Positions 6,534 through 14,506 of a DNA stretch of 17,915 bases are shown here, piece by piece. Below the pieces are notes generated by a model that saw only the letters and a list, made by a program, of their open reading frames with translations, had not been told where the DNA came from and made no database searches. The stretch spans positions 1 to 17,915 of the forward strand of contig JAADFP010000004.1 in assembly GCA_013152825.1 (NCBI GenBank), given 5' to 3'. This stretch comes from Caldisericota bacterium (GTDB lineage Bacteria > CAIJMQ01 > JAADFP01). Each line of letters starts with the position of its first letter. Within the stretch, counting starts at the first letter, position 1. The position numbers and the translations under genes are program-made.

Positions 6534-7023
6534 TTACATATTTTACTATTTGCTCGGTAACATCCAGTCCTTCATCTATATAGAGTGCACTCTTTTTGTC
6601 CAGGATTATCTGGTAGCCTTTCTTCTTGGCAAATTCGGCAACTTTTGCTTCCAGGTCCTGGAGTATTTTGTCAACTTTTTCTTTTCTTTCCTGCATCATT
6701 ATCAAGTTAGAGGCTTTGATTTTCTCTTCCAGGGCCTGTTTCTTTTCTGCTAACTCTTTACTTTTTTGTGCCTTTGCTTCCTTGGAAAGTGTTCCAGATC
6801 CTAAGACCTTTTCTATGGAAGAAATATCACTCCTGATTTTGCTTATTTCTTCCTGGAAACTATTTGCCTTCTCTTTTAAGTAGGCGTCGGCTTTCTTTGT
6901 CTCTGAGTAAGATTGGAACACCTTGAAAAGATCGGCACAGGCTATTTTTGTTTCACCTGCGAAGAGTGTTCCTGTTATTAAAACCATAAAACCTACCAAC
7001 AACAATAACCCTAACCTTTTCAT
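6520..7023 (-). CDS. Skp/OmpH family periplasmic chaperone
   Basis: Skp/OmpH proteins are periplasmic trimers that hold unfolded outer-membrane proteins on their way to BamA. The 167-residue protein starts with a signal peptide (Lys-Arg followed by a hydrophobic stretch to about residue 22, cleavage near TLFAGE). It then has 'KIACADLFKVFQSYSETKKA', the usual start of the mature domain. A long charged coiled coil runs over about residues 40-120, and a C-terminal segment (KVAEFAKKKGYQIILDKKSALYI, split here by context) closes the body. The ATG at 7021-7023 has GAGGTG upstream. It lies just after bamA and before lpxC, the standard order in diderm bacteria. The stop overlaps the lpxC start. The gene could be called skp or ompH. 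Confidence 0.92.
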   Translation of the reverse strand: MKRLGLLLLVGFMVLITGTLFAGETKIACADLFKVFQSYSETKKADAYLKEKANSFQEEISKIRSDISSIEKVLGSGTLSKEAKAQKSKELAEKKQALEEKIKASNLIMMQERKEKVDKILQDLEAKVAEFAKKKGYQIILDKKSALYIDEGLDVTEQIVKYVNEGK

Positions 7024-7048
7024 ATTTCACCTCTTTCTCTGAAGGTTA

Positions 7049-9304
7049 CTAAAAAGCGTACCCAAAGGAGAAATGTACCCTTCCTCCTTTTTTGCCTAAA
7101 GGTATGCCGTAATCCACTGATACAGGACCTATAGGAGTCTGGAGCCTTATTCCTGCTCCTACACTCTCTTTAAGGTTTCCGAGATCTATCTCTCCAGGCT
7201 TCGCCCAGACATCGCCAGCATCAAAAAATAATACACCTTTCATTACTTTCTCTACCAGAGGATACTTGTACTCCAGGTTGAATAATAAATATACTTTTCC
7301 TCCAATAGGATTACCTTCTTTATCTTCCGGGCCTATCCCCCGGTAGGGATATCCGCGTACACTTCCCAGTCCTCCTAAAAAGAATCTTTCAAATATTGGC
7401 ACCTCCTCAGAAGAACCGTAGTTATTCACGTATCCCCCTTCTACGTGGGTGCTCCAGACGAATCTTTCTTTCCAGGGGAAGTAGCGGAGATAACTGCCCC
7501 GCAGTTTGTAGAAATCTCTGTTTCCTCCCAATGGCCCGCCGGCTATTTCCAGGCTTCCCGAAGTAATAATACCCCGCGAGGGATCAAACACATTATCCCG
7601 CGTGTCCAGAGTAAGCCCAGCCATTATACTGGAAGTATCGTTCGTACCTTCTTCTTTCTTTATCTCTTCTCCTACATCTGAAGCAAGGTTGGATATATTA
7701 ACAGTTTGGTATCTGTATCTTGAGTAGAAGGAAAGGTCTTCCGAAAGTTTCTTTCCTGCTCTTATGGCTATACCCTTTCTTCTTTCATCGTATTTATCCC
7801 ACTGGCGGAGGGTATTAAATAGATCAAATCCCAGGGATATGGGTCTATCGCGGAAATAAGGTTCGGTGAAGCTGAGAGAATAATCTTCTCTTACACTGCC
7901 AATAGTTGCAGACAACTTAATTTTTTGCCCGCCTCCTATAAATGAAGGTGGGTTAGTTATGTCAAAGTTATTTTGTTTCAGCTCTACGTATCCTATGGCC
8001 TGTTCAATAGAGGAGTATCCCACCCCAAAAGTTAACATGCCTGTTTTTTTCTCTTTCACCTCGAAAATTAAATCCTGGTAATTTGGAATGCTGGTAGGCC
8101 TGGTGGTTACCTTCACCTCTTTGAAGTATCCCAGGTTGAATATTTTTTCCTTGCTTCTTCTCACCTTGTCACCCTGGAATGGCTCGCCGGGTTTAATGGT
8201 AATCTCCCGTCTGATTACCTTGTCTTTGGTGCGGGTATTACCTTTTATCTCAATCAAGCGTACGTATATTTTGGGGCCTTCTTCTATCTCGTAGCGTATA
8301 TTTACCTGTTTTGTCTGGTTATTAATATCTGGCACAGCCCAGGCTCGGGTAGTTATATAGCCGGAATTAGCATAAAGAGTCTCTATTTTTTGTGCTTCCC
8401 ATTCCAGGATAAGGGGATTATAAGGAGAACCTGCTTTCATGCTGAGCACAGAGAGGAGCTTTTCCGAAGAGAAAAGTTTATTTCCTGAAAATTCTATTGC
8501 TTTGACCCTATACCTGTCACCTTCTTTTATTTTTATAGAAAGGGTGAGAAATCTTCCTGTGGGGTCGTAGGAGATTTCTTTTCTCTCGATTTTTACATTA
8601 ATAAATCCCTGGCTTTTGTAGAGGTTTATTATTCGACCAATGTCTTCTTCCAACACTTCTTTACCAAATATACCCCTCCAGAAAAAACTTGCTTTCTTGG
8701 TTTTCATTACCTTAAGAATCTGGGGGGTGGGAATATGTTTATTCCCGCTGATTTTAATCTCCTTTACTTTTATTCTCGGTCCCTCGTTGATATTGATTAC
8801 TATCTCCACTTTACCTTCGCTTTCCTGGTAACTGGGAGTAATCTTGACTTTGTAGAAGCCTTTCTTTTCGTATAGGGCAGCTATCCTCTCTACATCTTTC
8901 TTCAACGCCGTATCTACGAAAATATCTCCCTCAGAAAGAGCCATCGCTTTTTTAATCTCATCCTCATTTAATGCCTGGTTCCCGGTTATTTTAATGCGGG
9001 ATATATAAGGTTTCTCTACTACCAGGAAGGTTACCTTTACTCCATTGCGGAAATCACTTACATCTACCGAAACATCGGAAAAGTATTTCAGCGAATATAT
9101 CCTTTTTATATCTTTCTTCAAAATTTCACGAGAAAGAGGATCTCCTACTTTGGTTCTAACCCGGGAAAGTATGAAAGCAGAAGATACCCTGCGGTTTCCC
9201 TTAACTTCCAGTTTCTTTACTATCTTCCCTTCCTGGGCGAGCATAGGAAGGGAAAATGAGAAAAGTAACAATGCGAGAATTAGCATAATTGTTTTTTTAT
9301 GCAT
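7049..9304 (-). CDS. bamA: Outer membrane protein assembly factor BamA
   Basis: BamA is the central Omp85 protein that folds beta-barrels into the outer membrane. The 751-residue protein has a signal peptide (residues 1-23, cleavage near MLAQEG) and five POTRA domains at roughly 27-96, 97-175, 176-265, 266-345 and 346-425. Each shows the 'ikgN..' first strand and 'l...Y...GY' helix pattern. The C-terminal 16-strand barrel begins near residue 430. The conserved VRGY motif of the inward-folded loop L6 is at 649-652 in GLGSVRGYPYRG, and the protein ends in Phe, the expected C-terminal sorting residue. The start ATG is 12 bp after the accD stop, and AGGAGA lies immediately upstream. No frame problems are seen. 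Confidence 0.97.
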   Translation of the reverse strand: MHKKTIMLILALLLFSFSLPMLAQEGKIVKKLEVKGNRRVSSAFILSRVRTKVGDPLSREILKKDIKRIYSLKYFSDVSVDVSDFRNGVKVTFLVVEKPYISRIKITGNQALNEDEIKKAMALSEGDIFVDTALKKDVERIAALYEKKGFYKVKITPSYQESEGKVEIVININEGPRIKVKEIKISGNKHIPTPQILKVMKTKKASFFWRGIFGKEVLEEDIGRIINLYKSQGFINVKIERKEISYDPTGRFLTLSIKIKEGDRYRVKAIEFSGNKLFSSEKLLSVLSMKAGSPYNPLILEWEAQKIETLYANSGYITTRAWAVPDINNQTKQVNIRYEIEEGPKIYVRLIEIKGNTRTKDKVIRREITIKPGEPFQGDKVRRSKEKIFNLGYFKEVKVTTRPTSIPNYQDLIFEVKEKKTGMLTFGVGYSSIEQAIGYVELKQNNFDITNPPSFIGGGQKIKLSATIGSVREDYSLSFTEPYFRDRPISLGFDLFNTLRQWDKYDERRKGIAIRAGKKLSEDLSFYSRYRYQTVNISNLASDVGEEIKKEEGTNDTSSIMAGLTLDTRDNVFDPSRGIITSGSLEIAGGPLGGNRDFYKLRGSYLRYFPWKERFVWSTHVEGGYVNNYGSSEEVPIFERFFLGGLGSVRGYPYRGIGPEDKEGNPIGGKVYLLFNLEYKYPLVEKVMKGVLFFDAGDVWAKPGEIDLGNLKESVGAGIRLQTPIGPVSVDYGIPLGKKGGRVHFSFGYAF

Positions 9305-9315
9305 CTTTTTCTCTC

Positions 9316-10149
9316 CTATTTAGTTAGAAGGTTTAAAATTTTAATCAAGGTGTCTTTGAGGTCTTTTCGCTTTACCACTATGTCAAGTAGTCCATGTTTA
9401 TATACGAATTCCGCTCTCTGAAATCCCTCCGGAAGTTTCTGTCCTATAGTTTTCTCAATAACGCGCGGCCCCGCGAATCCAATCAAGGCCTTGGGCTCAG
9501 CAATAATAATATCTCCCAGATAGGCAAAGGAAGCGCTTACTCCTCCTGTGGTAGGATCGGTAAGCACCGTTATATAAGGGAGACCTGCTTCGTGCAGTTT
9601 CCCAACCGCAGCCGAGGTCTTGGCCATTTGCATAAGAGAAAGTATTCCTTCTTGCATTCTTGCTCCCCCAGAGGCGCATACCATTACTACGGGTAATTTT
9701 TCTCTCATGGCCAGTTCCAGTGCCCGGGTAATCTTTTCCCCTACCACGGATCCCATGCTGCCTCCTAAAAAGGAAAAATCCATAATCCCGATAACCACTC
9801 TATGGGGACCTATATTGCCTATGCCGGTTACTATGGCTTCCTGCAGCCCTGTTTTTTCTTGTGCTTCTTTTAACCTATCGGAATAGTTTTTTAAATCTAC
9901 AAAATTTAGTGGGTCAGTGGGAAGAAGTTCGGTATCTATTTGCTGAAAAGAGTCAGGTTCTACAAGCTGCTCCAGTCTTTCCTGCCAGGTAAGCCGGAAA
10001 TGATAGTTGCATTTGGGACATACTTTCAGCTTTGCCTCTAACTCTTTTGAATAAACTATTTCCTCGCAACTGGGACACTTGGTCCACACTCCATCCGGTA
10101 TCCCTCTTTTTCTCCGTAGACGCGAAAGGGTGTCTTTAAGTCTTGGCAT
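9316..10149 (-). CDS. accD: Acetyl-CoA carboxylase carboxyltransferase subunit beta
   Basis: AccD, with AccA, transfers the carboxyl group from biotin to acetyl-CoA to make malonyl-CoA for fatty acids. The 277-residue protein has an N-terminal four-Cys zinc ribbon (Cys25, Cys28, Cys44, Cys47). The crotonase-like carboxyltransferase core includes GGSMGSVVGEKI, CASGGARMQEGILSLMQMAK and the DPTTGGVSASFA segment. The length is normal. The partner accA is not adjacent; birA, which biotinylates the complex, is further right in the window. No good ribosome binding site precedes the ATG at 10147-10149, and a strong promoter-like pair ends six bases upstream, which would fit a leaderless mRNA. It is the first gene of the bamA-lpx run. 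Confidence 0.96.
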   Translation of the reverse strand: MPRLKDTLSRLRRKRGIPDGVWTKCPSCEEIVYSKELEAKLKVCPKCNYHFRLTWQERLEQLVEPDSFQQIDTELLPTDPLNFVDLKNYSDRLKEAQEKTGLQEAIVTGIGNIGPHRVVIGIMDFSFLGGSMGSVVGEKITRALELAMREKLPVVMVCASGGARMQEGILSLMQMAKTSAAVGKLHEAGLPYITVLTDPTTGGVSASFAYLGDIIIAEPKALIGFAGPRVIEKTIGQKLPEGFQRAEFVYKHGLLDIVVKRKDLKDTLIKILNLLTK

Positions 10150-10155
10150 AGGCTA

Positions 10156-10184
10156 AGTTTACCCGCTCAATTTCCAAAAGTCAA
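10156..10184 (-). promoter_or_regulatory. Predicted sigma-70-type promoter for accD, possibly leaderless
   Basis: Reading the minus strand, TTGACT (10179-10184) and TAAACT (10156-10161) are separated by exactly 17 bases, close to the TTGACA-17-TATAAT consensus. Only six bases lie between the -10 box and the accD ATG, so transcription would begin at or next to the start codon. A perfect 12-bp palindrome, AACCTTAAGGTT (10184-10195), touches the -35 box and could be an operator. Predicted by eye only. Confidence 0.55.
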
Positions 10185-10291
10185 ACCTTAAGGTTGGCTT
10201 TGTGGCAGTCAAATCCCCAAAATAAACAAGGTGCCTGGCAGGAAAAAATTCCCCTTTTAGGATCCATCTCTGTGATTTCAGAATTTACCAT
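10181..10291 (-). CDS. Possible 36-aa ORF in the ABC ATPase-accD spacer
   Basis: The 173-bp spacer 10150-10322 has one small reading frame of 36 codons. It starts with ATG at 10289-10291, with GAGGAG two to three bases upstream (rather close), and stops with TGA at 10181-10183 inside the accD -35 region. The peptide starts MVNSEITEMDPKRGIF and has three Cys in its second half. No family is recognised and it is not a permease remnant that I can see. It may be chance. Confidence 0.2.
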   Translation of the reverse strand: MVNSEITEMDPKRGIFSCQAPCLFWGFDCHKANLKV

Positions 10292-10322
10292 GACTCCTCA
10301 CTTACCGCCTGTTAATTTTATG

Positions 10323-11252
10323 TCATTCCCGGGTAGTGAGGCGTAAAAATATGTCTTCCAGGGTAATCTCTATGGGCCTGAATTCCAGTATAATCCCTTT
10401 TCCCTCTACGATACGGTGAAATATTTCTTCTCTTATATCCTTGTCAGCCTCGGCTTCTATTTCCAGGATCGTAAGGCTGTCAGTAAGTGACACTTTTACC
10501 TTTTTAACTCCCCTGATTTTCTTTATTATTTCGCTTTGAGAAGGGGAAAAATTCTTTAATTTTAGGAAGTATTTTAATCCCTGGCTAATCTTGTGGGAAA
10601 GGGTTTCCGGAGTTCCTTCGGCCTTTATCTCTCCCTGGTCAATTATCACTACCCGGTCAGAAGTAGCTTCCACCTCGGGCAGTATATGGCTGGAAAGAAT
10701 TATAGTCCTCTTCCCGCGCCAGCTCTTTATAAGTTCCCTTATCTCGATTATTTGCTTTGGGTCGAGTCCTGAAGTTGGCTCATCAAGTAATAATACTTCT
10801 GGATCGTTTACCAGAGAGGCAGCCAGTCCTGTTCTCTGTTTATATCCACGGGAAACATGGGAAAGTATGCGGTGGCTCACCGAGGTAAGCCCGGTAGCTT
10901 CTATAGCCATATCCACTTTTTGCTTCCTTTCTTTTCTGGGGACCCCTTTAATTTCTGCTACGAAGTTAAGGTAATCTTTCACCCGCATCTCGGGATAAAT
11001 AGGTGGATTTTCAGGCAGGTATCCTATGCGTTTTTTTATCTCCCGGGCATTCTCAAATATATCCAGTCCGCCAATCTTTATCTCGCCTTCGTTCGGCGGG
11101 AAAAAACCAGAGATTACTCTCAGGGTAGTAGTTTTACCTGCTGCATTGGGTCCAAGAAATCCGAGTATCTCGCCCTTTTTGACAGAAAAGCTTATCCCTT
11201 TTAAGGCCAGGAAATTACCGTAGTATTTTGTGATACCTCTCACCTGAATCAT
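10323..11252 (-). CDS. ABC transporter ATP-binding protein, CcmA/NatA/GldA-like
   Basis: A 309-residue ATPase of the ABC-2 export class. It has Walker A GPNAAGKTT (residues 34-42, Ala in place of the commoner Gly, usual in this subfamily), a Q-loop region YLPENPPIY, a variant signature VSRGYKQR, Walker B LLLDEPTSGLD and the SSHILPE H-loop. A C-terminal extension of about 90 residues (from roughly 220) is typical of NatA/GldA-like proteins. Such ATPases normally sit beside an ABC-2 permease, and in Gld systems a GldG-like protein, but the next gene is accD after only 173 bp, so the permease must be elsewhere or lost. The start overlaps the stop of the upstream RCK gene as ATGA, and GGAGGT precedes it. 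The substrate cannot be told. Confidence 0.9.
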   Translation of the reverse strand: MIQVRGITKYYGNFLALKGISFSVKKGEILGFLGPNAAGKTTTLRVISGFFPPNEGEIKIGGLDIFENAREIKKRIGYLPENPPIYPEMRVKDYLNFVAEIKGVPRKERKQKVDMAIEATGLTSVSHRILSHVSRGYKQRTGLAASLVNDPEVLLLDEPTSGLDPKQIIEIRELIKSWRGKRTIILSSHILPEVEATSDRVVIIDQGEIKAEGTPETLSHKISQGLKYFLKLKNFSPSQSEIIKKIRGVKKVKVSLTDSLTILEIEAEADKDIREEIFHRIVEGKGIILEFRPIEITLEDIFLRLTTRE

Positions 11253-11914
11253 AACTTACCTCCGGTAATTTTTTCCAGAGAGGAATTTGCAGCGATAACT
11301 ACCAGGATGTCTCCTTCTTCTATTTTGTAATCAGGCGAAGGAATGTTGTCTATCTCTTCACTTTTGCTGTTTTTCTTTTTTATGGCTACCACATTAATCC
11401 CGTATCTTTTTCGCATATCCAGGTCGGATAGCTTTTTCCCGATAAATTCCAGCGGGGTCTCAATACGGGCTATGGAATACTGGGGAGAAAGAGGGATGAA
11501 ATCTAAAAGCGAAGGAAAAAGGAGCTTCTGTGCCAGTCTCTTTCCCATCTCTTCATCGGGCAAGATTACCTCGTTGACTCCTATTTTCTTCAGGATTTCC
11601 TTTTGAATCTTGGTGTTTGCTCTTCCTATTACCTTTGCAATTCCCAGTTGCCGCAGGTTCACTGCAGTAAGAAGATTTGCCTCGAAGTCTTCCCGTATAC
11701 ATACCACAGCAGTATCTACATTCTCAATCCCCTGAGCTCGAAGAGCATCTATTTCTGTGGCATCTATGGCTACGGCAAGGGCAACCTTATCTTTTATCTC
11801 TTCTATCTTCCTGGTATCTTTATCTATGGCCAGAACTTCCGCTCCCTTATCCGAGAGCGTAATAGCCACCGAAAAACCAAACCTGCCCAGCCCAATAACT
11901 GCTATTCTTTTCAT
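11249..11914 (-). CDS. TrkA/KtrA-like potassium uptake regulatory protein
   Basis: A 221-residue protein with an N-terminal RCK_N Rossmann domain (GLGRFG at residues 8-13, acidic Asp36 after the second strand for the ribose of NAD or ATP). A C-terminal RCK_C (TrkA-C) domain covers about 137-220. This matches KtrA/TrkA regulators, which form rings on the cytoplasmic side of KtrB/TrkH potassium channels and gate them with nucleotides. No channel gene is in the window, so the partner must be elsewhere. It is the first gene of the minus-strand set, diverging from murA, and overlaps the ABC ATPase by ATGA. That pairing with an ABC ATPase is unusual and its meaning is not clear. The ribosome binding site (GAGAAG) is weak. 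Confidence 0.9.
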   Translation of the reverse strand: MKRIAVIGLGRFGFSVAITLSDKGAEVLAIDKDTRKIEEIKDKVALAVAIDATEIDALRAQGIENVDTAVVCIREDFEANLLTAVNLRQLGIAKVIGRANTKIQKEILKKIGVNEVILPDEEMGKRLAQKLLFPSLLDFIPLSPQYSIARIETPLEFIGKKLSDLDMRKRYGINVVAIKKKNSKSEEIDNIPSPDYKIEEGDILVVIAANSSLEKITGGKL

Positions 11915-11996
11915 ATCTGTCTTCTCATTTTATAAAAGATTAACCATCTTTACAAACAGCAAGGGTTATTATACTATAAAACAGCATTAAGAAAAA
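11915..11996. promoter_or_regulatory. Divergent promoter region between trkA-like gene and murA
   Basis: An AT-rich 82-bp spacer separates the two divergent gene sets. Toward murA, TTTACA (11949-11954) lies upstream of overlapping -10-like boxes TATACT (11970-11975, spacing 15) and TACTAT (11972-11977, spacing 17). Toward the RCK gene, TTGTAA and TAAAAT spaced by 17 bases can be read on the minus strand near 11928-11956, and a perfect TATAAT occurs at 11968-11973. A small inverted repeat (AAAGAT, five-base loop, ATCTTT) covers the region around 11935-11951. The exact start sites cannot be fixed by eye. Confidence 0.5.
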
Positions 11997-13259
11997 ATGA
12001 AGAAAATAGTTGTAGAAGGCGGGGTATCGCTTAAAGGCGAGGTGCAAATTTCAGGCTCAAAAAATGCTGTCTTGCCTATAATGGCTGCTACTATCCTCTG
12101 CCCGGATATTTATAGGATTTCTCGCATTCCTGATCTCAGGGATGTTCGCACTATGTCTTCTCTCCTGGAGATACTGGGGGCTCGGGTAGAAAGCAAAGGT
12201 GATACTTTTATAATCGATACACGGGATGTAAATAAATGGGAGGCTCCCTATGAGGTAGTGAGTACTATGAGGGCTTCTGTCTGTGTGCTGGGGCCGCTTC
12301 TGGCCAGGTTTGGCAGGGCAAAAGTATCTTATCCGGGTGGATGCGTAATAGGGACTCGTCCCATTGATTTGCATTTGAAGGGGATGAGGATGCTGGGCGC
12401 TCAGGTAAGTATGGAAGATGGGTATGTATATGTGAAATCTTCCCATCTCAAGGGAAGGAGAATATATCTGGGAGGTGCTTTTGGGCCTACGGTGCTTGGT
12501 ACGGCAAATGTGATGATGGCGGCGGTGAAAGCAGAAGGGGAGACGATTATTGAAAATGCTGCATGTGAACCAGAAGTGGTTGACCTGGGTAATTTCCTGG
12601 TAAAAATGGGGGCGGATATCAAAGGGCTGGGTAGTCCTACCATTACTATACGAGGAACATGTGATCTCAGAGGAGTGGATTACCGGGTGATACCGGATCG
12701 TATAGAGGCGGGAACATATATCCTGGCCGGGGTGATTACCGGGGGGGAAGTCAGGGTGAAAGATGTTGTGCCTGCGCATCTTTCTTCTTTTTTAGATGCC
12801 CTTTCCACTACAGGATGCAAAATTGAAGAGGGGGAGGACTGGGTTATGGCATTCAGGGAAGGAAATCCTCTCCCACTCCAGATAACCACTCTTCCTTACC
12901 CGGGCTTCCCAACCGACCTCCAGGCACAGATGACTGTATATTTAACTACTCTGCCAGGTATAAGTATTGTGCAGGAACGGGTTTTCCCCGATAGGTTTAT
13001 GCACGTGGCAGAGCTTTTGCGCATGGGAGCGAAGATAATGAGGGAAGGGCCCAAGGCATTTGTTATGGGGCCCACGCAGCTCATTGGTGCCCCGGTAATG
13101 GCTTCTGACCTCCGGGCATCAGCAGCTCTGGTACTGGCGGGATTAAAAGCCCGGGGTAAAACAGTGATAAACAGGATCTATCATATTGATAGAGGTTACG
13201 AAGGGATAGAGAAAAAACTTTCATTACTGGGAGCAAAAATAAGGAGAGAGGAAGAATGA
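11997..13259 (+). CDS. murA: UDP-N-acetylglucosamine 1-carboxyvinyltransferase MurA
   Basis: MurA transfers enolpyruvate from PEP to UDP-GlcNAc, the first committed step of peptidoglycan synthesis, in the cytoplasm. The 420-residue protein has the catalytic Lys22-Asn23 in GSKNAVLPIMAATIL. The flexible loop with Cys116 in PGGCVIGTRPIDLH corresponds to E. coli Cys115, the fosfomycin target, so the enzyme is expected to be fosfomycin-sensitive. Asp307 in FPTDLQAQM is the catalytic Asp (E. coli Asp305). The length is normal and the frame is clean. The ATG lies close to a predicted promoter with a leader of only about 15 bases and a weak ribosome binding site (TTAAGAAAAA). The stop overlaps the hisD start as ATGA. 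Confidence 0.98.
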   Translation: MKKIVVEGGVSLKGEVQISGSKNAVLPIMAATILCPDIYRISRIPDLRDVRTMSSLLEILGARVESKGDTFIIDTRDVNKWEAPYEVVSTMRASVCVLGPLLARFGRAKVSYPGGCVIGTRPIDLHLKGMRMLGAQVSMEDGYVYVKSSHLKGRRIYLGGAFGPTVLGTANVMMAAVKAEGETIIENAACEPEVVDLGNFLVKMGADIKGLGSPTITIRGTCDLRGVDYRVIPDRIEAGTYILAGVITGGEVRVKDVVPAHLSSFLDALSTTGCKIEEGEDWVMAFREGNPLPLQITTLPYPGFPTDLQAQMTVYLTTLPGISIVQERVFPDRFMHVAELLRMGAKIMREGPKAFVMGPTQLIGAPVMASDLRASAALVLAGLKARGKTVINRIYHIDRGYEGIEKKLSLLGAKIRREEE

Positions 13260-14506
13260 AAGTGTGGAAAGAAAGTAAAAGGTTAAAAGAGAGAAAGGAT
13301 TTTCCCGATGAGCTGGAGCGGAGAGTAAGAGAAATTATCCAGGAAGTGCGGCAGAAGGGAGATAAAGCACTCAGGGAAATTACCAGAAGATTTGATGGAG
13401 TGGAAGTGGATTCATTTGCAGTGGGAAGGAAGGAAATAGAAGAGAGTGGTAAGCTCCTGAAGGAAGAAGAAAAAAGAGTTTTAAATGAACTAAAGAGACG
13501 CATAGAAGATTTTTCCCTGCAGGAAAAGAGAAGATTCAGTTCCTATTCATGTGGTGGGAGGAACATAAAGCTGGGTAAATTATTTGTCTCCCTGGATAGA
13601 GTAGGCGTATATGTGCCGGGAGGCAAAGTGCCCTTACCATCTTCTATGCTCATGGCCAGCATTCCGGCCAGGATTGCCGGGGTAAAGGAGATTGTGGTTG
13701 CTACCCCTCCGCAAAAAAACGGAAGAATACATCCTTCTATCCTCTATGCAGCAAAGATTTCTGAGGTAGATGCTGTGTATAGCATAGGAGGTGCTCAGGC
13801 TGTGGCAGCGCTTGCTTTTGGTACAGAGAGTATTTCAGCAGTAGAGAAGGTAGTGGGGCCAGGCAATATATACGTTACCCTGGCGAAAAAGTTGATTTTT
13901 GGAGAAGTGGGTATAGATATGCTGGCTGGTCCTTCAGAGGTTGTGGTGATAGCTGATGAAGATATGCCGGGGGAATGGGTTAAGTCCGATCTGTTAAGCC
14001 AATTAGAGCATGGAGTGGGCTCCATAGGGGTTCTTATCACTACTTCCCATACTTTAGCATCCTGGATTAGCGAGGAAATGGCCAGGTTAGAAGGAGATAT
14101 CAGGGAAGCCTGGGAGGCGGGAGGCGGTATATACCAGGTAAAAAGCATAGAGGAGGCGATAAACTTAGCAAATGATATTGCTCCAGAGCATCTTATCCTG
14201 GGGGTAAAAGAGGCTGAAGAATGGGTAAAAAAGGTTAGAAAAGCTGGCACGGTTTTCCTGGGATACCTTTCGCCCGTGTGTGCGGGAGATTTAGCCGTGG
14301 GAGTAAACCATATACTGCCTACAGGTGGGAATGCTGCTTTTTCTTCACCCCTGGGAGTAAAGGATTTTATCAAAGAAATTAACACGGTTAACCTGAACCA
14401 GGAAGGGTTGGATGAAATAAGTCCTCTGGTAGAGAGTTTCTCGCAGATGGAAAACTTACCTTTTCATGCACAGGAAATAAAATGCAGAAGGGAGGGTTTC
14501 AAATGA
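13256..14506 (+). CDS. hisD: Histidinol dehydrogenase HisD
   Basis: HisD oxidises L-histidinol to L-histidine in two NAD-dependent steps. The 416-residue protein has the zinc and catalytic residues expected from E. coli HisD: Gln249 and His252 in SQLEHG, Glu311-His312 in APEHL, Asp345 in CAGDLAVG and His404 in the C-terminal LPFHAQEI. The cofactor region VGPGNIYV and GPSEVVVIAD are also conserved. No other his genes are adjacent, so histidine synthesis genes are scattered here. It is coupled to murA by an ATGA overlap at its start and to the guanylyltransferase gene by another at its end. Co-transcription with cell-wall and sugar-nucleotide genes looks like gene packing rather than a shared pathway. 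Confidence 0.97.
   Translation: MKVWKESKRLKERKDFPDELERRVREIIQEVRQKGDKALREITRRFDGVEVDSFAVGRKEIEESGKLLKEEEKRVLNELKRRIEDFSLQEKRRFSSYSCGGRNIKLGKLFVSLDRVGVYVPGGKVPLPSSMLMASIPARIAGVKEIVVATPPQKNGRIHPSILYAAKISEVDAVYSIGGAQAVAALAFGTESISAVEKVVGPGNIYVTLAKKLIFGEVGIDMLAGPSEVVVIADEDMPGEWVKSDLLSQLEHGVGSIGVLITTSHTLASWISEEMARLEGDIREAWEAGGGIYQVKSIEEAINLANDIAPEHLILGVKEAEEWVKKVRKAGTVFLGYLSPVCAGDLAVGVNHILPTGGNAAFSSPLGVKDFIKEINTVNLNQEGLDEISPLVESFSQMENLPFHAQEIKCRREGFK
14490..14496 (+). promoter_or_regulatory. Ribosome binding site that fixes the manC start
   Basis: GGGAGGG lies six bases before the ATG at 14503-14505. It lies downstream of the other in-frame ATG at 14482, so the later ATG, which also overlaps the hisD stop as ATGA, is the likely start. 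Confidence 0.7.

Noticed and set aside
6145..6753. Plus-strand open frame (202 codons) opposite lpxC and skp
   Set aside because: Crosses two clear minus-strand genes and their junction; composition is that of an antisense reading.
12057..12779. Long minus-strand open frame (240 codons) inside murA
   Set aside because: It lies wholly within the well-supported murA gene, its product is rich in His, Pro and Ser as expected of antisense reading, and it has no family resemblance.
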